Source of the DNA: Deltaproteobacteria bacterium RBG_13_43_22
GTDB taxonomy: Bacteria > Desulfobacterota > RBG-13-43-22
DNA: 64,000 nucleotides
NCBI GenBank assembly: GCA_001797675.1
Contig: MGQB01000017.1
Location: 1 to 64,000, forward strand
Reading direction: 5' to 3'
Shown: positions 42,930 through 51,861 of the stretch, piece after piece
Numbering within the stretch: position 1 is the stretch's first letter
Layout of the letters: the number at the start of each line of letters is the position of its first letter
The notes under the pieces: generated by a model
Databases searched by the model: none
Told to the model about the DNA's origin: nothing
Seen by the model: the letters and a program-made list of their open reading frames with translations, nothing else
Position numbers and translations under genes: made by a program

Positions 42930-42958
42930 ATAATAAGATCGTTTGGTTTTGTTGTCAA
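42930..42958 (-). promoter_or_regulatory. Promoter of the marR-dsrE-tusA-hdr operon
   Basis: On the minus strand TTGACA (42958-42953) and TATTAT (42935-42930) are separated by 17 bases. The ATG of marR begins ten bases after the -10 box, so the 5' leader would be only three or four bases. TTGTT and AACAA halves around the start codon suggest an autoregulatory site. Confidence 0.65.
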
Positions 42959-43098
42959 GAGAAAAGTGAACGGATCTTTTCGCTTGACTATTTAAAGGCT
43001 TAGGTTTTCATTGACAGAGAAATCCTTCTTAACCTATACTCGTTCTCATTCATAATAAAATACACCTCATGAACCATCTTCAGCAGGAGGAAACAAAT

Positions 43099-44355
43099 AT
43101 GCAAAAAATTTCTGTGCCATCCCGCCTTTGGTATGAGAATCAAGAACGAGAATTGACCTTTCCGGATCGATGGATGGTCGAAAATCTCAACTCTCCCGGT
43201 TTTGAAAAAACCGGTCTGACTTCCCGACAAATTAAAGAAAAAATTGATAACCCCATAGAAGGGCCGCCTTTGGAAGAATTAGCCCAGAGGAAAAAACAGG
43301 CAGTCATTGTCTTTGACGATATGACCCGTCCCACACCGGTCAAGGACATTGCCTCCCATATCGTCGCAGCTCTCCATAGGGCCGGTCTAAAAAAAGACCA
43401 GATCCGTTTTATCTGGGCCTTGGGCGGACATGGGGCTTATGACATGATCAATGCCCGCAAGAAATTGGGGGAAGCAATCGTGGAAAACTATGTTGTCTTC
43501 AATCATGACCCTTTTCAGAACACCGTTCGGGTCGGAAAGACCCCGACCGGGGTGGAACTCTGGTTCAACCGGGAATTTATGGCTTGTGACCTGAAGATCG
43601 GTATCGGCTGTATCACCCCACATGTCCATGTGGGCTTCGGCGGAGGGGCCAAGCTGATCCTCCCCGGGGTGGCCGGGATCGAAACCATCAACCAGTTCCA
43701 TAATCAGCTTTCCAGGGATCCATCGCGTACCGGCCTGGGCAACTTCGAAAATAACATCCTTCGGGCTGAGTGTGATGCCGCCGGGGATGCGGTGGGACTC
43801 AATTTCAAAGTGGATTGCCTGGTCAACCGCCGGGGCGAGATCACCAATCTCTTTGCCGGCCCTTTCCGGGCCACCCACGAAGCCGGAGGGCAAGAGGGGA
43901 AGGAACATTACGGGATTCCCTTTTGTAACGGGTTTGATCTGACGGTCAGCAACGCCTATGGAAAGGCCAATGAATCGGCTATCGCCCTGGGTCTGGGTTT
44001 GCAGACCTTGAAACCCGGGGTAGGGGTTGTAGTCTTGATCTCCGATGCTCCTGAGGGACAGGTCCCCCATTATGTGTTTCGTGCCTGGGGTTCGGATTAC
44101 GGGGGACGCCAATATACACCCCGGACTAAAGGTCTCATCCCCCATTTGACTAAAAAATTGATCGTTTTGGCCCCTTATCCTGATCGAACAAGTTTGGACC
44201 TGATCTGTCATGTCGATGACGCCGTTTTTGTAAAAACCTGGCCGGAGTGCCTGGATATGCTGGAAAAGGAGTTTCCCGGAGAGGCCAGGGTGGCCGTGAT
44301 TCAAGACGGGACCATGCAATATATGAAAACAGTAAAAACGGGTAACACAGAATAA
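43099..44355 (+). CDS. LarA-like protein (DUF2088 domain)
   Basis: A 418-residue protein of the lactate-racemase LarA/DUF2088 superfamily. It has AVIVFDDMTRPTPVKDIASH, the glycine/histidine region WALGGHGAYDMINARKKLGE, VFNHDPF, GIGCITPHVHVGFGGGAKLI (histidines and lysine that in LarA hold the nickel-pincer cofactor) and LPGVAGIETI. Relatives racemise or epimerise 2-hydroxy acids. No larB, larC or larE is seen in the window. ATG 43099 follows CAGGAGGAAACAAAT; an upstream in-frame ATG at 43069 lacks such a site. The ECF transporter genes follow on the same strand. Confidence 0.85.
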   Translation: MQKISVPSRLWYENQERELTFPDRWMVENLNSPGFEKTGLTSRQIKEKIDNPIEGPPLEELAQRKKQAVIVFDDMTRPTPVKDIASHIVAALHRAGLKKDQIRFIWALGGHGAYDMINARKKLGEAIVENYVVFNHDPFQNTVRVGKTPTGVELWFNREFMACDLKIGIGCITPHVHVGFGGGAKLILPGVAGIETINQFHNQLSRDPSRTGLGNFENNILRAECDAAGDAVGLNFKVDCLVNRRGEITNLFAGPFRATHEAGGQEGKEHYGIPFCNGFDLTVSNAYGKANESAIALGLGLQTLKPGVGVVVLISDAPEGQVPHYVFRAWGSDYGGRQYTPRTKGLIPHLTKKLIVLAPYPDRTSLDLICHVDDAVFVKTWPECLDMLEKEFPGEARVAVIQDGTMQYMKTVKTGNTE

Positions 44356-44408
44356 TCTCGCATCCGCCTGTGGGGACCATTTAACGTGAAAAAGGATTCC
44401 AGGATTCA

Positions 44409-44459
44409 AGGGGTCAAGGATTCAAGTGAAAGGCATGGCAGTTAAAACCCTTGACCCCT
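44409..44459. repeat. Hairpin of word repeats upstream of the ECF S-component
   Basis: AGGGGTCAAGG (44409-44419) and CCTTGACCCCT (44449-44459) are an exact 11-base inverted repeat with a 29-base loop, and the left flank repeats GGATTCAAGG words. It may end transcription of the LarA-like gene or be a leader structure of the transporter gene 28 bases downstream. No known riboswitch class is recognised. Confidence 0.5.
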
Positions 44460-44487
44460 ATTTTCGAACTTAGGAAAGGAGGATATC

Positions 44488-45234
44488 ATGAAAGGCATTT
44501 TTACCATGTGGAAAAACACCCGGATGATCATCCTGACTGCGGTTTGTGCGGCCATCTACAGCGCCGCCCTGCTGGCCTTTAAAACCGCCATTCCCCTGAT
44601 CCCCGGCATCACCGAGGTCAGGGTGGGCAACATTTTTCCTATGCCCTTTGGGCTGATGTTCGGACCGGCCGGTGCCTGGGGGTCGGCCATCGGCAATCTG
44701 ATCGGCGACATCTTCGGCGGAACACTGACCCCTTCTTCTCTGGCCGGTTTTGTGGGGAATTTCCTTCTCGGCTATCTGCCCTATACGCTTTGGACCAACC
44801 TGGTTCCCTTTCATCATAAAACATTCCGTTGGGAAGCTGGCGCCTGGCTTAATTGGGTGGCCTATTTCATTATAGCTTTTATCTCCTCAACGGCCTGTGC
44901 TGTGGTCATCAGTATTTTTGTCGATTTCATGGGCGTGGTTCCTTATAAGGTCCTGGTCAAAATTATCACCCTGAATAATACTCTGGGTAGTTTCATCGGG
45001 GTTATTTTACTAACCTCGGTCTTTAAGCTGGTCAAAGACCACCTTCAACTATATTGGGGTGATGTTATGGAAGAGGCCGACCAGGGTAAACCCATAGCCG
45101 GACCCTTGGGAGCCTGGCTGGTCACCATAGCCTCTCTGTTTGGTCTATTCGGAGGGCTGTTGGCTGATTTTCAGGTGGGTATCCTGGGCTGGATTTCTAC
45201 CGCAGCTATCTTGATCGGAAGTTTTTTACTTTAA
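44488..45234 (+). CDS. ECF transporter substrate-binding (S) component, QueT-like
   Basis: A 248-residue membrane protein with about six or seven helices. The pattern IPLIPGITEVRVGNIFPMPFGLMFGPAGAWGSAIGNLIGD (in pieces, residues 35-75), followed by GFVGNFLLGYLPYTLW, is that of QueT-type S components, annotated for queuosine-precursor or related uptake. It is longer than typical QueT at the C-terminus. It has a strong GGAAAGGAGGATATC site. The ATPase and T-component genes follow, so the module is complete; the substrate is not certain. Confidence 0.83.
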   Translation: MKGIFTMWKNTRMIILTAVCAAIYSAALLAFKTAIPLIPGITEVRVGNIFPMPFGLMFGPAGAWGSAIGNLIGDIFGGTLTPSSLAGFVGNFLLGYLPYTLWTNLVPFHHKTFRWEAGAWLNWVAYFIIAFISSTACAVVISIFVDFMGVVPYKVLVKIITLNNTLGSFIGVILLTSVFKLVKDHLQLYWGDVMEEADQGKPIAGPLGAWLVTIASLFGLFGGLLADFQVGILGWISTAAILIGSFLL

Positions 45235-45351
45235 CATCAAACGGAAGAACCAAGAATCCAGAAGCTAGAAGCCAGAAAAAAAGGCTGATTAAGAATCATG
45301 CAAAAATTATTTTAAGATTGGTCAGGAATCCTATCACCCGTCGCTTTGATT

Positions 45352-47025
45352 ATGAGCATCGCTGTTTCCATCGAAAACCTGTCTTTTACCTATACCGGGA
45401 AAGAAACCCCGGCTTTAAAAAACATCCAGGCGCAGGTTGAAGACGGTTCGTTGGTCTGTATCATGGGGCATGGAGGGGCCGGAAAATCGTCTCTTTGTTA
45501 TACCCTGAATGCCCTGATCCCAAAATTTTTCCGGGGCGTTTATCAGGGCCGGGTCCTGGTTAAAGGGAAAGAGGCCGCGGGATCGACGGTTGCCGGTCTA
45601 TCCCGCCAGGTAGGACTGGTCTTTCAGGATTTTGAGTCGCAGCTCTTTTCCACCAATGTAGAGTTGGAAATGGCCTTTGGTCCGGAAAACCACGGCTTCC
45701 CGCGTCCTGATATAGAAAGACGAATTAAGCGATATCTGGGAGCCGTCCATCTGGACCACCTCAGGGGGCGCCAGCCGGCCACCCTCTCCGGCGGACAGAA
45801 ACAACGTCTGGCTATCGGTTCGGTCCTGACCTTGGAACCCGATATCCTGGTCCTGGATGAACCGACCACCGATCTGGATCCTCTGGGAGCGGAAGAGGTG
45901 CTGGTCATAGCCCGGAAGCTAAGAGAAGAGGGCCGCACCTTGGTGATGGTAGCCCCGGAGCCGGAAATGGTCGTAGATGCCGATCAAATATGGTTGATGC
46001 GGGAGGGGGAACTGGTTTCTCGGGGGTCCCCCGAAGAGATTCTGAAAGATTTTTCAAGGCTGTCGTCTTCCGGAATCAAACCTCCAGCCCTGATGGAGCT
46101 GTTTCAAAACATGGGCTGGCCCGGGCAGCCCATGACAGTAACAGAGGCTATGGCCCTGATTGACCGTAATGACTGGGTCCAAAAACGGGATACTCCTACA
46201 CCGGGAACCTCCCTTCGGTCGGGAGACCCGTTTATCCTGCAAACCGAGGAGTTGGAATATTGTTATCCCCTTCAGGAAGTTAAGGCCCTGCGGGGAATCA
46301 ACTGGAACGTTAGAGAAGGTGAATTTGTGGCCCTTTTGGGCCAGAATGGCTCCGGTAAGACCACCCTGGCCAAACACTGTAATGGTCTGTTAAAGCCCAC
46401 AGGAGGCCGCATGCTGGTTCGGGGAAAACCAACGGCGGCTTTCAGCCATAAGGATCTGGCTCAAGAAGTGGGATACGTTTTTCAAAATCCGGATCATCAG
46501 ATCTTCGCCAAAACGGTTGAAGAGGAAATCAGCTTTGGTCCGAAGGTCTTGGGTATGGACCCCAAAACAATCCGGGAGCGGATGGCCGAGGCCCTGGAAG
46601 TCGTTGAGTTGCAGGGTTATGAAAAGCAGCTCCCTTTTACACTCACCAAGGGGGAAAGGCAGCGAGTAGCCGTAGCCTCTGTACTGGCTGTACAGCCCCA
46701 GGTCATTATCCTGGATGAACCGACCACCGGACTGGATTATCTCCATCAGCGGAGCATGATGGACCTTCTAAGGCGTTTGAATCAAAAAGGGCACACCATT
46801 ATTATCATCACCCATTCCATGTGGGTGGCGGCCGAGTATGCCCACCGAACCGTTGTCTTAAAAGAGGGGGCGATTATCCTGGATGGCCCTACCCGCCAGG
46901 TTTTTGCCCAGGAATCCATATTGGCCGGGGCTTCTCTGGCTCCACCTCCCCTGGTGCAAATCAGCAACCGGATCGGCCTCCAGGCCCTGACCCTGGAACA
47001 AATGGTTCAGGAACTCAAAGAATGA
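45352..47025 (+). CDS. ECF transporter ATPase, two fused ATP-binding domains (EcfA1-EcfA2)
   Basis: A 557-residue protein with two complete ABC ATPase domains. Domain 1 has Walker A GHGGAGKSSLCY, signature LSGGQKQRLAIG and Walker B ILVLDEPTTDLD. Domain 2 has GQNGSGKTTLAKHCN, LTKGERQRVAVAS (signature slightly changed from LSGG) and VIILDEPTTGLD. Each has the Q-loop phrase VGLVFQDFESQLFS or VGYVFQNPDHQIFA, typical of EcfA. Fused ATPases are a known variant of the usual EcfA1/EcfA2 pair. Its last codons overlap the start of the T component (ATGA). Confidence 0.94.
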   Translation: MSIAVSIENLSFTYTGKETPALKNIQAQVEDGSLVCIMGHGGAGKSSLCYTLNALIPKFFRGVYQGRVLVKGKEAAGSTVAGLSRQVGLVFQDFESQLFSTNVELEMAFGPENHGFPRPDIERRIKRYLGAVHLDHLRGRQPATLSGGQKQRLAIGSVLTLEPDILVLDEPTTDLDPLGAEEVLVIARKLREEGRTLVMVAPEPEMVVDADQIWLMREGELVSRGSPEEILKDFSRLSSSGIKPPALMELFQNMGWPGQPMTVTEAMALIDRNDWVQKRDTPTPGTSLRSGDPFILQTEELEYCYPLQEVKALRGINWNVREGEFVALLGQNGSGKTTLAKHCNGLLKPTGGRMLVRGKPTAAFSHKDLAQEVGYVFQNPDHQIFAKTVEEEISFGPKVLGMDPKTIRERMAEALEVVELQGYEKQLPFTLTKGERQRVAVASVLAVQPQVIILDEPTTGLDYLHQRSMMDLLRRLNQKGHTIIIITHSMWVAAEYAHRTVVLKEGAIILDGPTRQVFAQESILAGASLAPPPLVQISNRIGLQALTLEQMVQELKE

Positions 47026-47816
47026 ATATATTCCTTTATCTTGATGAAAATACCCTGATCCACCGCTTAGATCCGCGGACCAAGCTGGTTTCCGCCGTGA
47101 TTCTTTTCGGCATCTGTCTGTGTTTTAATCATCCTTTATATTTGGCCTTCATAAGCGGGGGGGTGGTACTGACGGCCCTCTGGGCCAGGGCCCTACCCAA
47201 TTTCTGGAGGCTTCGCTATATCCTTTTACTGCTCATCCTTTTCAGCTTTGTCTTGTGGCCTTTTTTTGTCCCCGGGCCGACCCGGTGGTGGGCCTGGGGA
47301 CCCTTTCAGGTCAGCCGGGAATCGGTCCTTTATGGCCTGGCCATGGGCCTGAGGTTGGCCACCTTTGTCGGGATCGGGCTGATCTTTCTTTCCACGACCC
47401 GCAATGAGGAACTGACCAACGGCTTGATCCGCATGGGGGTTCCCTATCCACTGGCCTTTGCCCTTTCCACGGCCCTGCGATTAGTGCCGACCTTTGCCGG
47501 GGCCGGGGCGACGATCATTCAGGCCCAAGTTTCCCGCGGTCTTGATCTGGAATCGGGGAGTATCTTTAAACGGATGGGTAAATTCATTCCCCAGGCCGTG
47601 CCCCTTTTTATTTATGCCATTCATCACACCAACACCCTGGCCATGGCCTTGGAGTCCAAAGGATTCGATCCCCAGGCCAAACGGACTTTTTATTACGAAC
47701 CCCGGATGCAGCGGGTTGATTATTGGGTAATAGGTTTTTTCATCCTGCTTCTGACGGCTCTGCTTTATCTGCGGTTGGGAATGGGATTAGGGGTGGTTAT
47801 CAGGGGCAGGCTTTGA
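47022..47816 (+). CDS. ECF transporter transmembrane (T) component
   Basis: A 264-residue EcfT protein with about five or six helices. It has LDPRTKLVSAVILF at the N-terminus and the coupling-helix regions near residues 170-200 (GGATIIQAQVSRGLDLESG-like, with an Ala-Arg-Gly-type motif reading QVSRGLDLE). It joins the S component to the ATPases and transmits ATP-driven motion. Its start is coupled to the ATPase stop. Confidence 0.9.
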   Translation: MNIFLYLDENTLIHRLDPRTKLVSAVILFGICLCFNHPLYLAFISGGVVLTALWARALPNFWRLRYILLLLILFSFVLWPFFVPGPTRWWAWGPFQVSRESVLYGLAMGLRLATFVGIGLIFLSTTRNEELTNGLIRMGVPYPLAFALSTALRLVPTFAGAGATIIQAQVSRGLDLESGSIFKRMGKFIPQAVPLFIYAIHHTNTLAMALESKGFDPQAKRTFYYEPRMQRVDYWVIGFFILLLTALLYLRLGMGLGVVIRGRL

Positions 47817-47949
47817 AAATAAGAAGGAAATAGAGGGATTTCGGACCGCATTTTTTCTTCCTTGCCTGTCTTCCCATTTAATGGTATTCATATATAAAAA
47901 CTATCCATCTGTCTAAACGGATTCATAGTTTCATTAAATAAACTTTCGT

Positions 47950-47995
47950 CATCGCCCGCATTTCCTTGAACAAATATAGGCCAATGCGGGCGATG
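47950..47995. promoter_or_regulatory. Strong perfect hairpin upstream of the MATE-like gene
   Basis: CATCGCCCGCATT (47950-47962) and AATGCGGGCGATG (47983-47995) are a perfect 13-base inverted repeat with a 20-base loop, followed by TCTCTTTT. A second, smaller hairpin AAACTAT/ATAGTTT lies at 47898-47931. It could be the terminator of the ECF operon, an attenuator, or an operator for the gene starting at 48034. Its GC-rich arms stand out from the AT-rich surroundings. Confidence 0.6.
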
Positions 47996-48033
47996 TCTCT
48001 TTTGGCCCGTTATTATGCGGGAATGAGATATTC

Positions 48034-49362
48034 ATGGACTCCGGCACCTCCAACCTGACCTATAAACAAATTTTCCTGTTCTGGCTCCCCCTGGAATCCA
48101 CCTGGCTGATGATGGCCATGGAAGGGGCTCTGATGAGCGCCATTATCGCCCGTATGGCCGCCCCCAAATTCAATCTGGCTGCTTTTGGGGTGGCCTTTTC
48201 CTTTCTCCTGATTCTGGAGGCCCCGATCATGATGATCATCAGCGCCACAACCGCTCTGGTGATCGATAAGGATTCATTTTTAAAAATGCGGCGATTTACT
48301 TTTATCCTGACTATAATCGTCACTTTAATGATGGGAATTACTGTTTTGCCGCCTGTTTTTTCCTTCTTTTGCCAAAAGCTGATCGGCCTGCCGGATCATG
48401 TCACCCGACTTACCTATACGGCCGTTCTTATTTTCATTCCCGTTCCCTGGGCCATAGGGTACCGTCGTTTTTATCAGGGGGTCTTGATACGCCACAATCA
48501 AACCCGTTTTGTTGCCTTTGGAACAGCCATCCGGTTGAGCGGTCTGACTTTTTGCGGATTGGCTCTTTATCGGTTTTCCTTACTGGATGGGGTGGCTGTT
48601 GGAGCCTTTAGCCTTTTATCCGCTGTTATCCTGGAAGCGTTTTCCAGCCGGATCATGGCCCAGGGTATTATTCGCCGTCTGCTTTCGGAGATCGAACTTA
48701 AAGGGGCACCCAAGCAGGAGACTTTGACCTATCCGGCCATTGTCAAGTTTTATTTGCCCTTGGCCATGACCTCCCTCTTGGCTTTGGGAGTTCAGCCTGC
48801 GGTGACCTTCTTTGTCGGGAAAAGTCGTCTGGCCATCGAATCTCTGGCTGTGCTTCCAGTTATTTCCGGGCTACTCTTTCTTTTTATGAGCTGCGGTATG
48901 TCCTATCATGAGGTCGGTATCGCCCTGCTGGGAAATCAGAATCGAAATTATAAGAAATTGGGTAGCTTTGCTTTGGGTCTGGGTGTGATTACCGTTTTGC
49001 TGCTGGTCTGTATCGGATTCACTCCTTTATCTCATTTCTGGTTCCGCAGGGTTTCGGGGCTGTCTGTTGAATTAACCCAATTCGCCGTGTCCCCAATAAA
49101 AATATTGACCATTATGCCCGGATTATGGATGCTGCTCTCTTTTCAGCGTTCGGTCCTAGTCAGTAACCGAAATACCGGGCCAATGACTTACGCTACCGGG
49201 CTGGAACTGCTGATTGTCCTGGCTACCCTTTTCGTTGCCGTAAGCTACTTGAATGCCGTCGGGGCTATTGCGGCGGCTGTGGCCCTCATTCTGGGTCGAA
49301 TCGGCGGCATACTATGTCTTGTTCGGCCTTTTTTACGGGTCCTTAAAAGAACCGAAGCATAA
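48034..49362 (+). CDS. MATE/polysaccharide-flippase-like membrane protein
   Basis: A 442-residue protein with about twelve hydrophobic segments and the general layout of MATE or MOP-superfamily flippases (LFWLPLESTWLMMAMEGALMSAIIARM at the start, and a second half opening with YPAIVKFYLPLAMTSLLALGVQPAVTFFVG). It could export a drug or a lipid-linked compound. It is a single gene after a strong hairpin. I place it in the superfamily but not in a defined subfamily. Confidence 0.7.
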   Translation: MDSGTSNLTYKQIFLFWLPLESTWLMMAMEGALMSAIIARMAAPKFNLAAFGVAFSFLLILEAPIMMIISATTALVIDKDSFLKMRRFTFILTIIVTLMMGITVLPPVFSFFCQKLIGLPDHVTRLTYTAVLIFIPVPWAIGYRRFYQGVLIRHNQTRFVAFGTAIRLSGLTFCGLALYRFSLLDGVAVGAFSLLSAVILEAFSSRIMAQGIIRRLLSEIELKGAPKQETLTYPAIVKFYLPLAMTSLLALGVQPAVTFFVGKSRLAIESLAVLPVISGLLFLFMSCGMSYHEVGIALLGNQNRNYKKLGSFALGLGVITVLLLVCIGFTPLSHFWFRRVSGLSVELTQFAVSPIKILTIMPGLWMLLSFQRSVLVSNRNTGPMTYATGLELLIVLATLFVAVSYLNAVGAIAAAVALILGRIGGILCLVRPFLRVLKRTEA

Positions 49363-49413
49363 ATTCCTTAAACATCGGGATTTTGAAGCTTCTAAAAATG
49401 GAGGGAAAAACAC

Positions 49414-49875
49414 ATGAAAACTCAAAAATCAAGAAAAGCCATTTCTATGTTAATCATGGCAATATTTTTAGGGATGGGAACCTTTTCCTATGCCGATCAA
49501 ACCGAGGCGGATAAGACGAAGCCTGAAGACCTGAAGGAAAAAGCGACGGAAACGTTTCAAGCTTTCAAAAAATTTACCACTGCTCAGCGGAATGAAGCCG
49601 TAAAGAAGGCCAAAGACGCTTTGGATGATCTGGACGCCCAAATCGACCATCTGGAATCGGAGCTTAATAAGAAATGGGATCAAATGGATCAAACGGCCCG
49701 CAAAAAGACCACGGATGCATTAACGACCCTCAGGAAACAACGCAACGTCGTCGCCGAATGGTACGGAGGCCTAAAACAGAGCTCCGGCAAGGCCTGGGAG
49801 GAGGTTAAGCAAGCTTTTGTGAAGAGCTACCAGGACCTTCGCGATGCTTTTATGAAGGCGCGGGGGGCATTCTAA
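49414..49875 (+). CDS. Exported coiled-coil stress-type protein (sll1863-like)
   Basis: A 153-residue protein with a signal peptide (1-27, ending SYADQ). A long charged, mainly helical region follows, with heptad-like patterns (DALDDLDAQIDHLESELNKK, then MDQTARKKTTDALTTLRKQR) and a conserved-looking AEWYGGLKQSSGKAWEEVKQ. This matches small periplasmic 'sll1863 family stress response' proteins. Function unknown. A CTCCCA/TGGGAG hairpin at 49905-49922 may end the transcript. Confidence 0.7.
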   Translation: MKTQKSRKAISMLIMAIFLGMGTFSYADQTEADKTKPEDLKEKATETFQAFKKFTTAQRNEAVKKAKDALDDLDAQIDHLESELNKKWDQMDQTARKKTTDALTTLRKQRNVVAEWYGGLKQSSGKAWEEVKQAFVKSYQDLRDAFMKARGAF

Positions 49876-49943
49876 GACAAGGAACGCCTTCACTGCCCCC
49901 TTTCCTCCCATCTAATTGGGAGAAGAACCACTTGTTTTTTTGG

Positions 49944-49972
49944 TTGACAAAAATTACTCAAAATGTTAAATT
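49944..49972 (+). promoter_or_regulatory. Promoter of the rplU-rpmA operon
   Basis: TTGACA (49944-49949) is followed after 16 bases by TTAAAT (49966-49971), about 35 bases before the L21 start codon. The surroundings are AT-rich. This fits a strong constitutive promoter for the ribosomal genes. Confidence 0.6.
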
Positions 49973-50004
49973 TTTTATTTAAAAATTTTTATGAGGTAAT
50001 ATCC

Positions 50005-50319
50005 ATGTATGCCATTATTCAAACCGGGGGAAAACAGTATCAGGTAGCCCCCGGAGATGTGATTCGGATCGAAACCTTAGAGGGCGAAAAAGGGGACACG
50101 GTTTCCATCCCCAAGGTGCTGTTCGTTGCCCGGGACCAGGAGATTCTGGTAGGCAAACCCTATCTGGAAGGAGTTTCCGTGGTTGGAGAAGTCCTTCATC
50201 AGGGCCGTGACCGGAAGATACTGATTTTTAAACATAAAAGAAGAAAAGGGTATAAGAAAATGGTCGGTCACCGGCAGCCTTATACCCAGTTTAAAATTAA
50301 AGAAATCCAAGGGGTTTAG
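50005..50319 (+). CDS. rplU: 50S ribosomal protein L21
   Basis: A 104-residue protein starting [20 protein letters not shown] and ending in the conserved [26 protein letters not shown]-type block. L21 binds 23S rRNA in the large subunit. ATG 50005 with GAGGTAAT upstream is preferred to an earlier in-frame start that would add a non-conserved tail. The L27 gene follows after 10 bases. Confidence 0.97.
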   Translation: MYAIIQTGGKQYQVAPGDVIRIETLEGEKGDTVSIPKVLFVARDQEILVGKPYLEGVSVVGEVLHQGRDRKILIFKHKRRKGYKKMVGHRQPYTQFKIKEIQGV

Positions 50320-50329
50320 AGGGGTTTAT

Positions 50330-50578
50330 ATGGCACATAAAAAAGCCGGGGGCAGTTCCAGAAACGGCAGGGATAGCGCGGGACAACGTTTTGGGGTCAA
50401 GCGATATGCCGGTCAGAAAGTCAAGGCCGGGAATATCCTGGTCCGGCAGGTCGGCACTCAGTTTCATCCGGGTGAAAATGTGGGGTTAGGAAAAGATTAT
50501 ACCATTTTTGCCAAAATAGATGGGGTGGTTACCTTCGAACGCTGGGGGAAAGACCGAAAAAGGATTAGCGTATATTAA
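50330..50578 (+). CDS. rpmA: 50S ribosomal protein L27
   Basis: An 82-residue protein: [20 protein letters not shown], then [22 protein letters not shown]. Its N-terminus reaches the peptidyl-transferase centre. It directly follows rplU, as in nearly all bacteria; obgE comes next after a 257-base gap with no clear gene. Confidence 0.97.
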   Translation: MAHKKAGGSSRNGRDSAGQRFGVKRYAGQKVKAGNILVRQVGTQFHPGENVGLGKDYTIFAKIDGVVTFERWGKDRKRISVY

Positions 50579-50835
50579 ATCTCCGAAGGATTCAAGGATT
50601 GAAGCATTCCGACTAAAAGTCGAGAGCTTCCCGGTAAGGTAAATATTATTTATTGAAATCTTCTTTTCTCGGCCCAAAAAGCATGGTCTTCGAAAAGCAT
50701 CCCGGTCGAGGGGGCAGGGAAGGGCATTTCGCATTTTACCTTAATTTTTAAGTCCTTAAATTCTTTTGAGATATCCAACCGCGTCGGGTTAATTTTATCA
50801 AACCATAAATATTCATATTTTCCTTCCAGATATCT

Positions 50836-51861
50836 TTGAAATTCTTCGATGAGGCCAAAATTTTTGTTCGTTCCGGAGACGGGGGCAATGGCTGCCTCAG
50901 CTTTCGCCGGGAGAAGTTTAAACCCCGTGGGGGTCCGGATGGCGGCAACGGGGGTAAGGGCGGCGATATCCTGATTACCGCCTCGGCTCAGTGTCAGACC
51001 TTACAGGATTATCACTTCCGACAGCATTTTAAGGCCCCCAAAGGAGCCCACGGTCAGGGAAATGACCGAAACGGCAGAAAGGGTCCGGACATTCGACTCA
51101 TCGTTCCCTTAGGAACCCTGGTTCGAGAGGCGGAGACAGGACAGATCCTCGCTGATTTAATCACCGAAGGACAGACCTTTGCTGTTGCTCAGGGGGGAAG
51201 AGGGGGTAAGGGGAATAAACATTTTGCCACCGCCACCCATCGGACTCCGAGATTCGCCCAAAAAGGAGAGCCGGGCACCGAGGTCTGGTTGTTCCTGGAG
51301 CTGAAGGTATTGGCCCATATAGGGCTGGTAGGCCTGCCCAATGCCGGGAAATCTACCCTCCTTTCCAGGCTTTCAGCGGCCAAACCCAAAATCTCAGACT
51401 ATCCTTTTACTACTCTGACCCCCAACCTGGGGATTCTTGAAAATAATCATGGACAGCGCTTGACTATAGCCGATATTCCTGGGATTATTGCCGGTGCCAG
51501 CCAAGGGGCCGGCTTGGGGCTTAAATTCCTCAAGCACATTGAACGGACCCAGGTCTTGGTCTTTTTATTGGACGGCTCTCTAAAAGGGGAGGAACCTTAC
51601 CTTTCCTATCAGACCCTGGTTAAAGAAATGGAAGCCTATGATCCGGCTCTTTTGGCCAAACCACGGTTGGTTGTGGTCAACAAGATGGACCTGCCCTCAT
51701 CGAAGGACAATTTTAAAAGGGTCCAGAATAACTTGAAAAAGCTTCGGTTGGATGCGATTTTTATATCGGCCAAAACCGGAGAAGGGATTCCCCTTTTGAT
51801 TAATTACCTTTTTATGGCCATTGAGACCAGGGACCATGAAGAATCAAAGCGAATTGATTGA
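50836..51861 (+). CDS. obgE: GTPase ObgE/CgtA
   Basis: A 341-residue essential GTPase linked to 50S assembly. It has the glycine-rich Obg fold (FVRSGDGGNGCLSFRREKF, GGPDGGNGGKGGD), then the G domain with G1 GLPNAGKSTLLS, G2 region SDYPFTTLTPN, G3 DIPGII, G4 NKMD and G5 SAKTGEG. The start is TTG 50836, because no ATG is in frame and the sequence then begins as in all Obg proteins. It overlaps the proB start by 26 bases. Confidence 0.95.
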   Translation: MKFFDEAKIFVRSGDGGNGCLSFRREKFKPRGGPDGGNGGKGGDILITASAQCQTLQDYHFRQHFKAPKGAHGQGNDRNGRKGPDIRLIVPLGTLVREAETGQILADLITEGQTFAVAQGGRGGKGNKHFATATHRTPRFAQKGEPGTEVWLFLELKVLAHIGLVGLPNAGKSTLLSRLSAAKPKISDYPFTTLTPNLGILENNHGQRLTIADIPGIIAGASQGAGLGLKFLKHIERTQVLVFLLDGSLKGEEPYLSYQTLVKEMEAYDPALLAKPRLVVVNKMDLPSSKDNFKRVQNNLKKLRLDAIFISAKTGEGIPLLINYLFMAIETRDHEESKRID

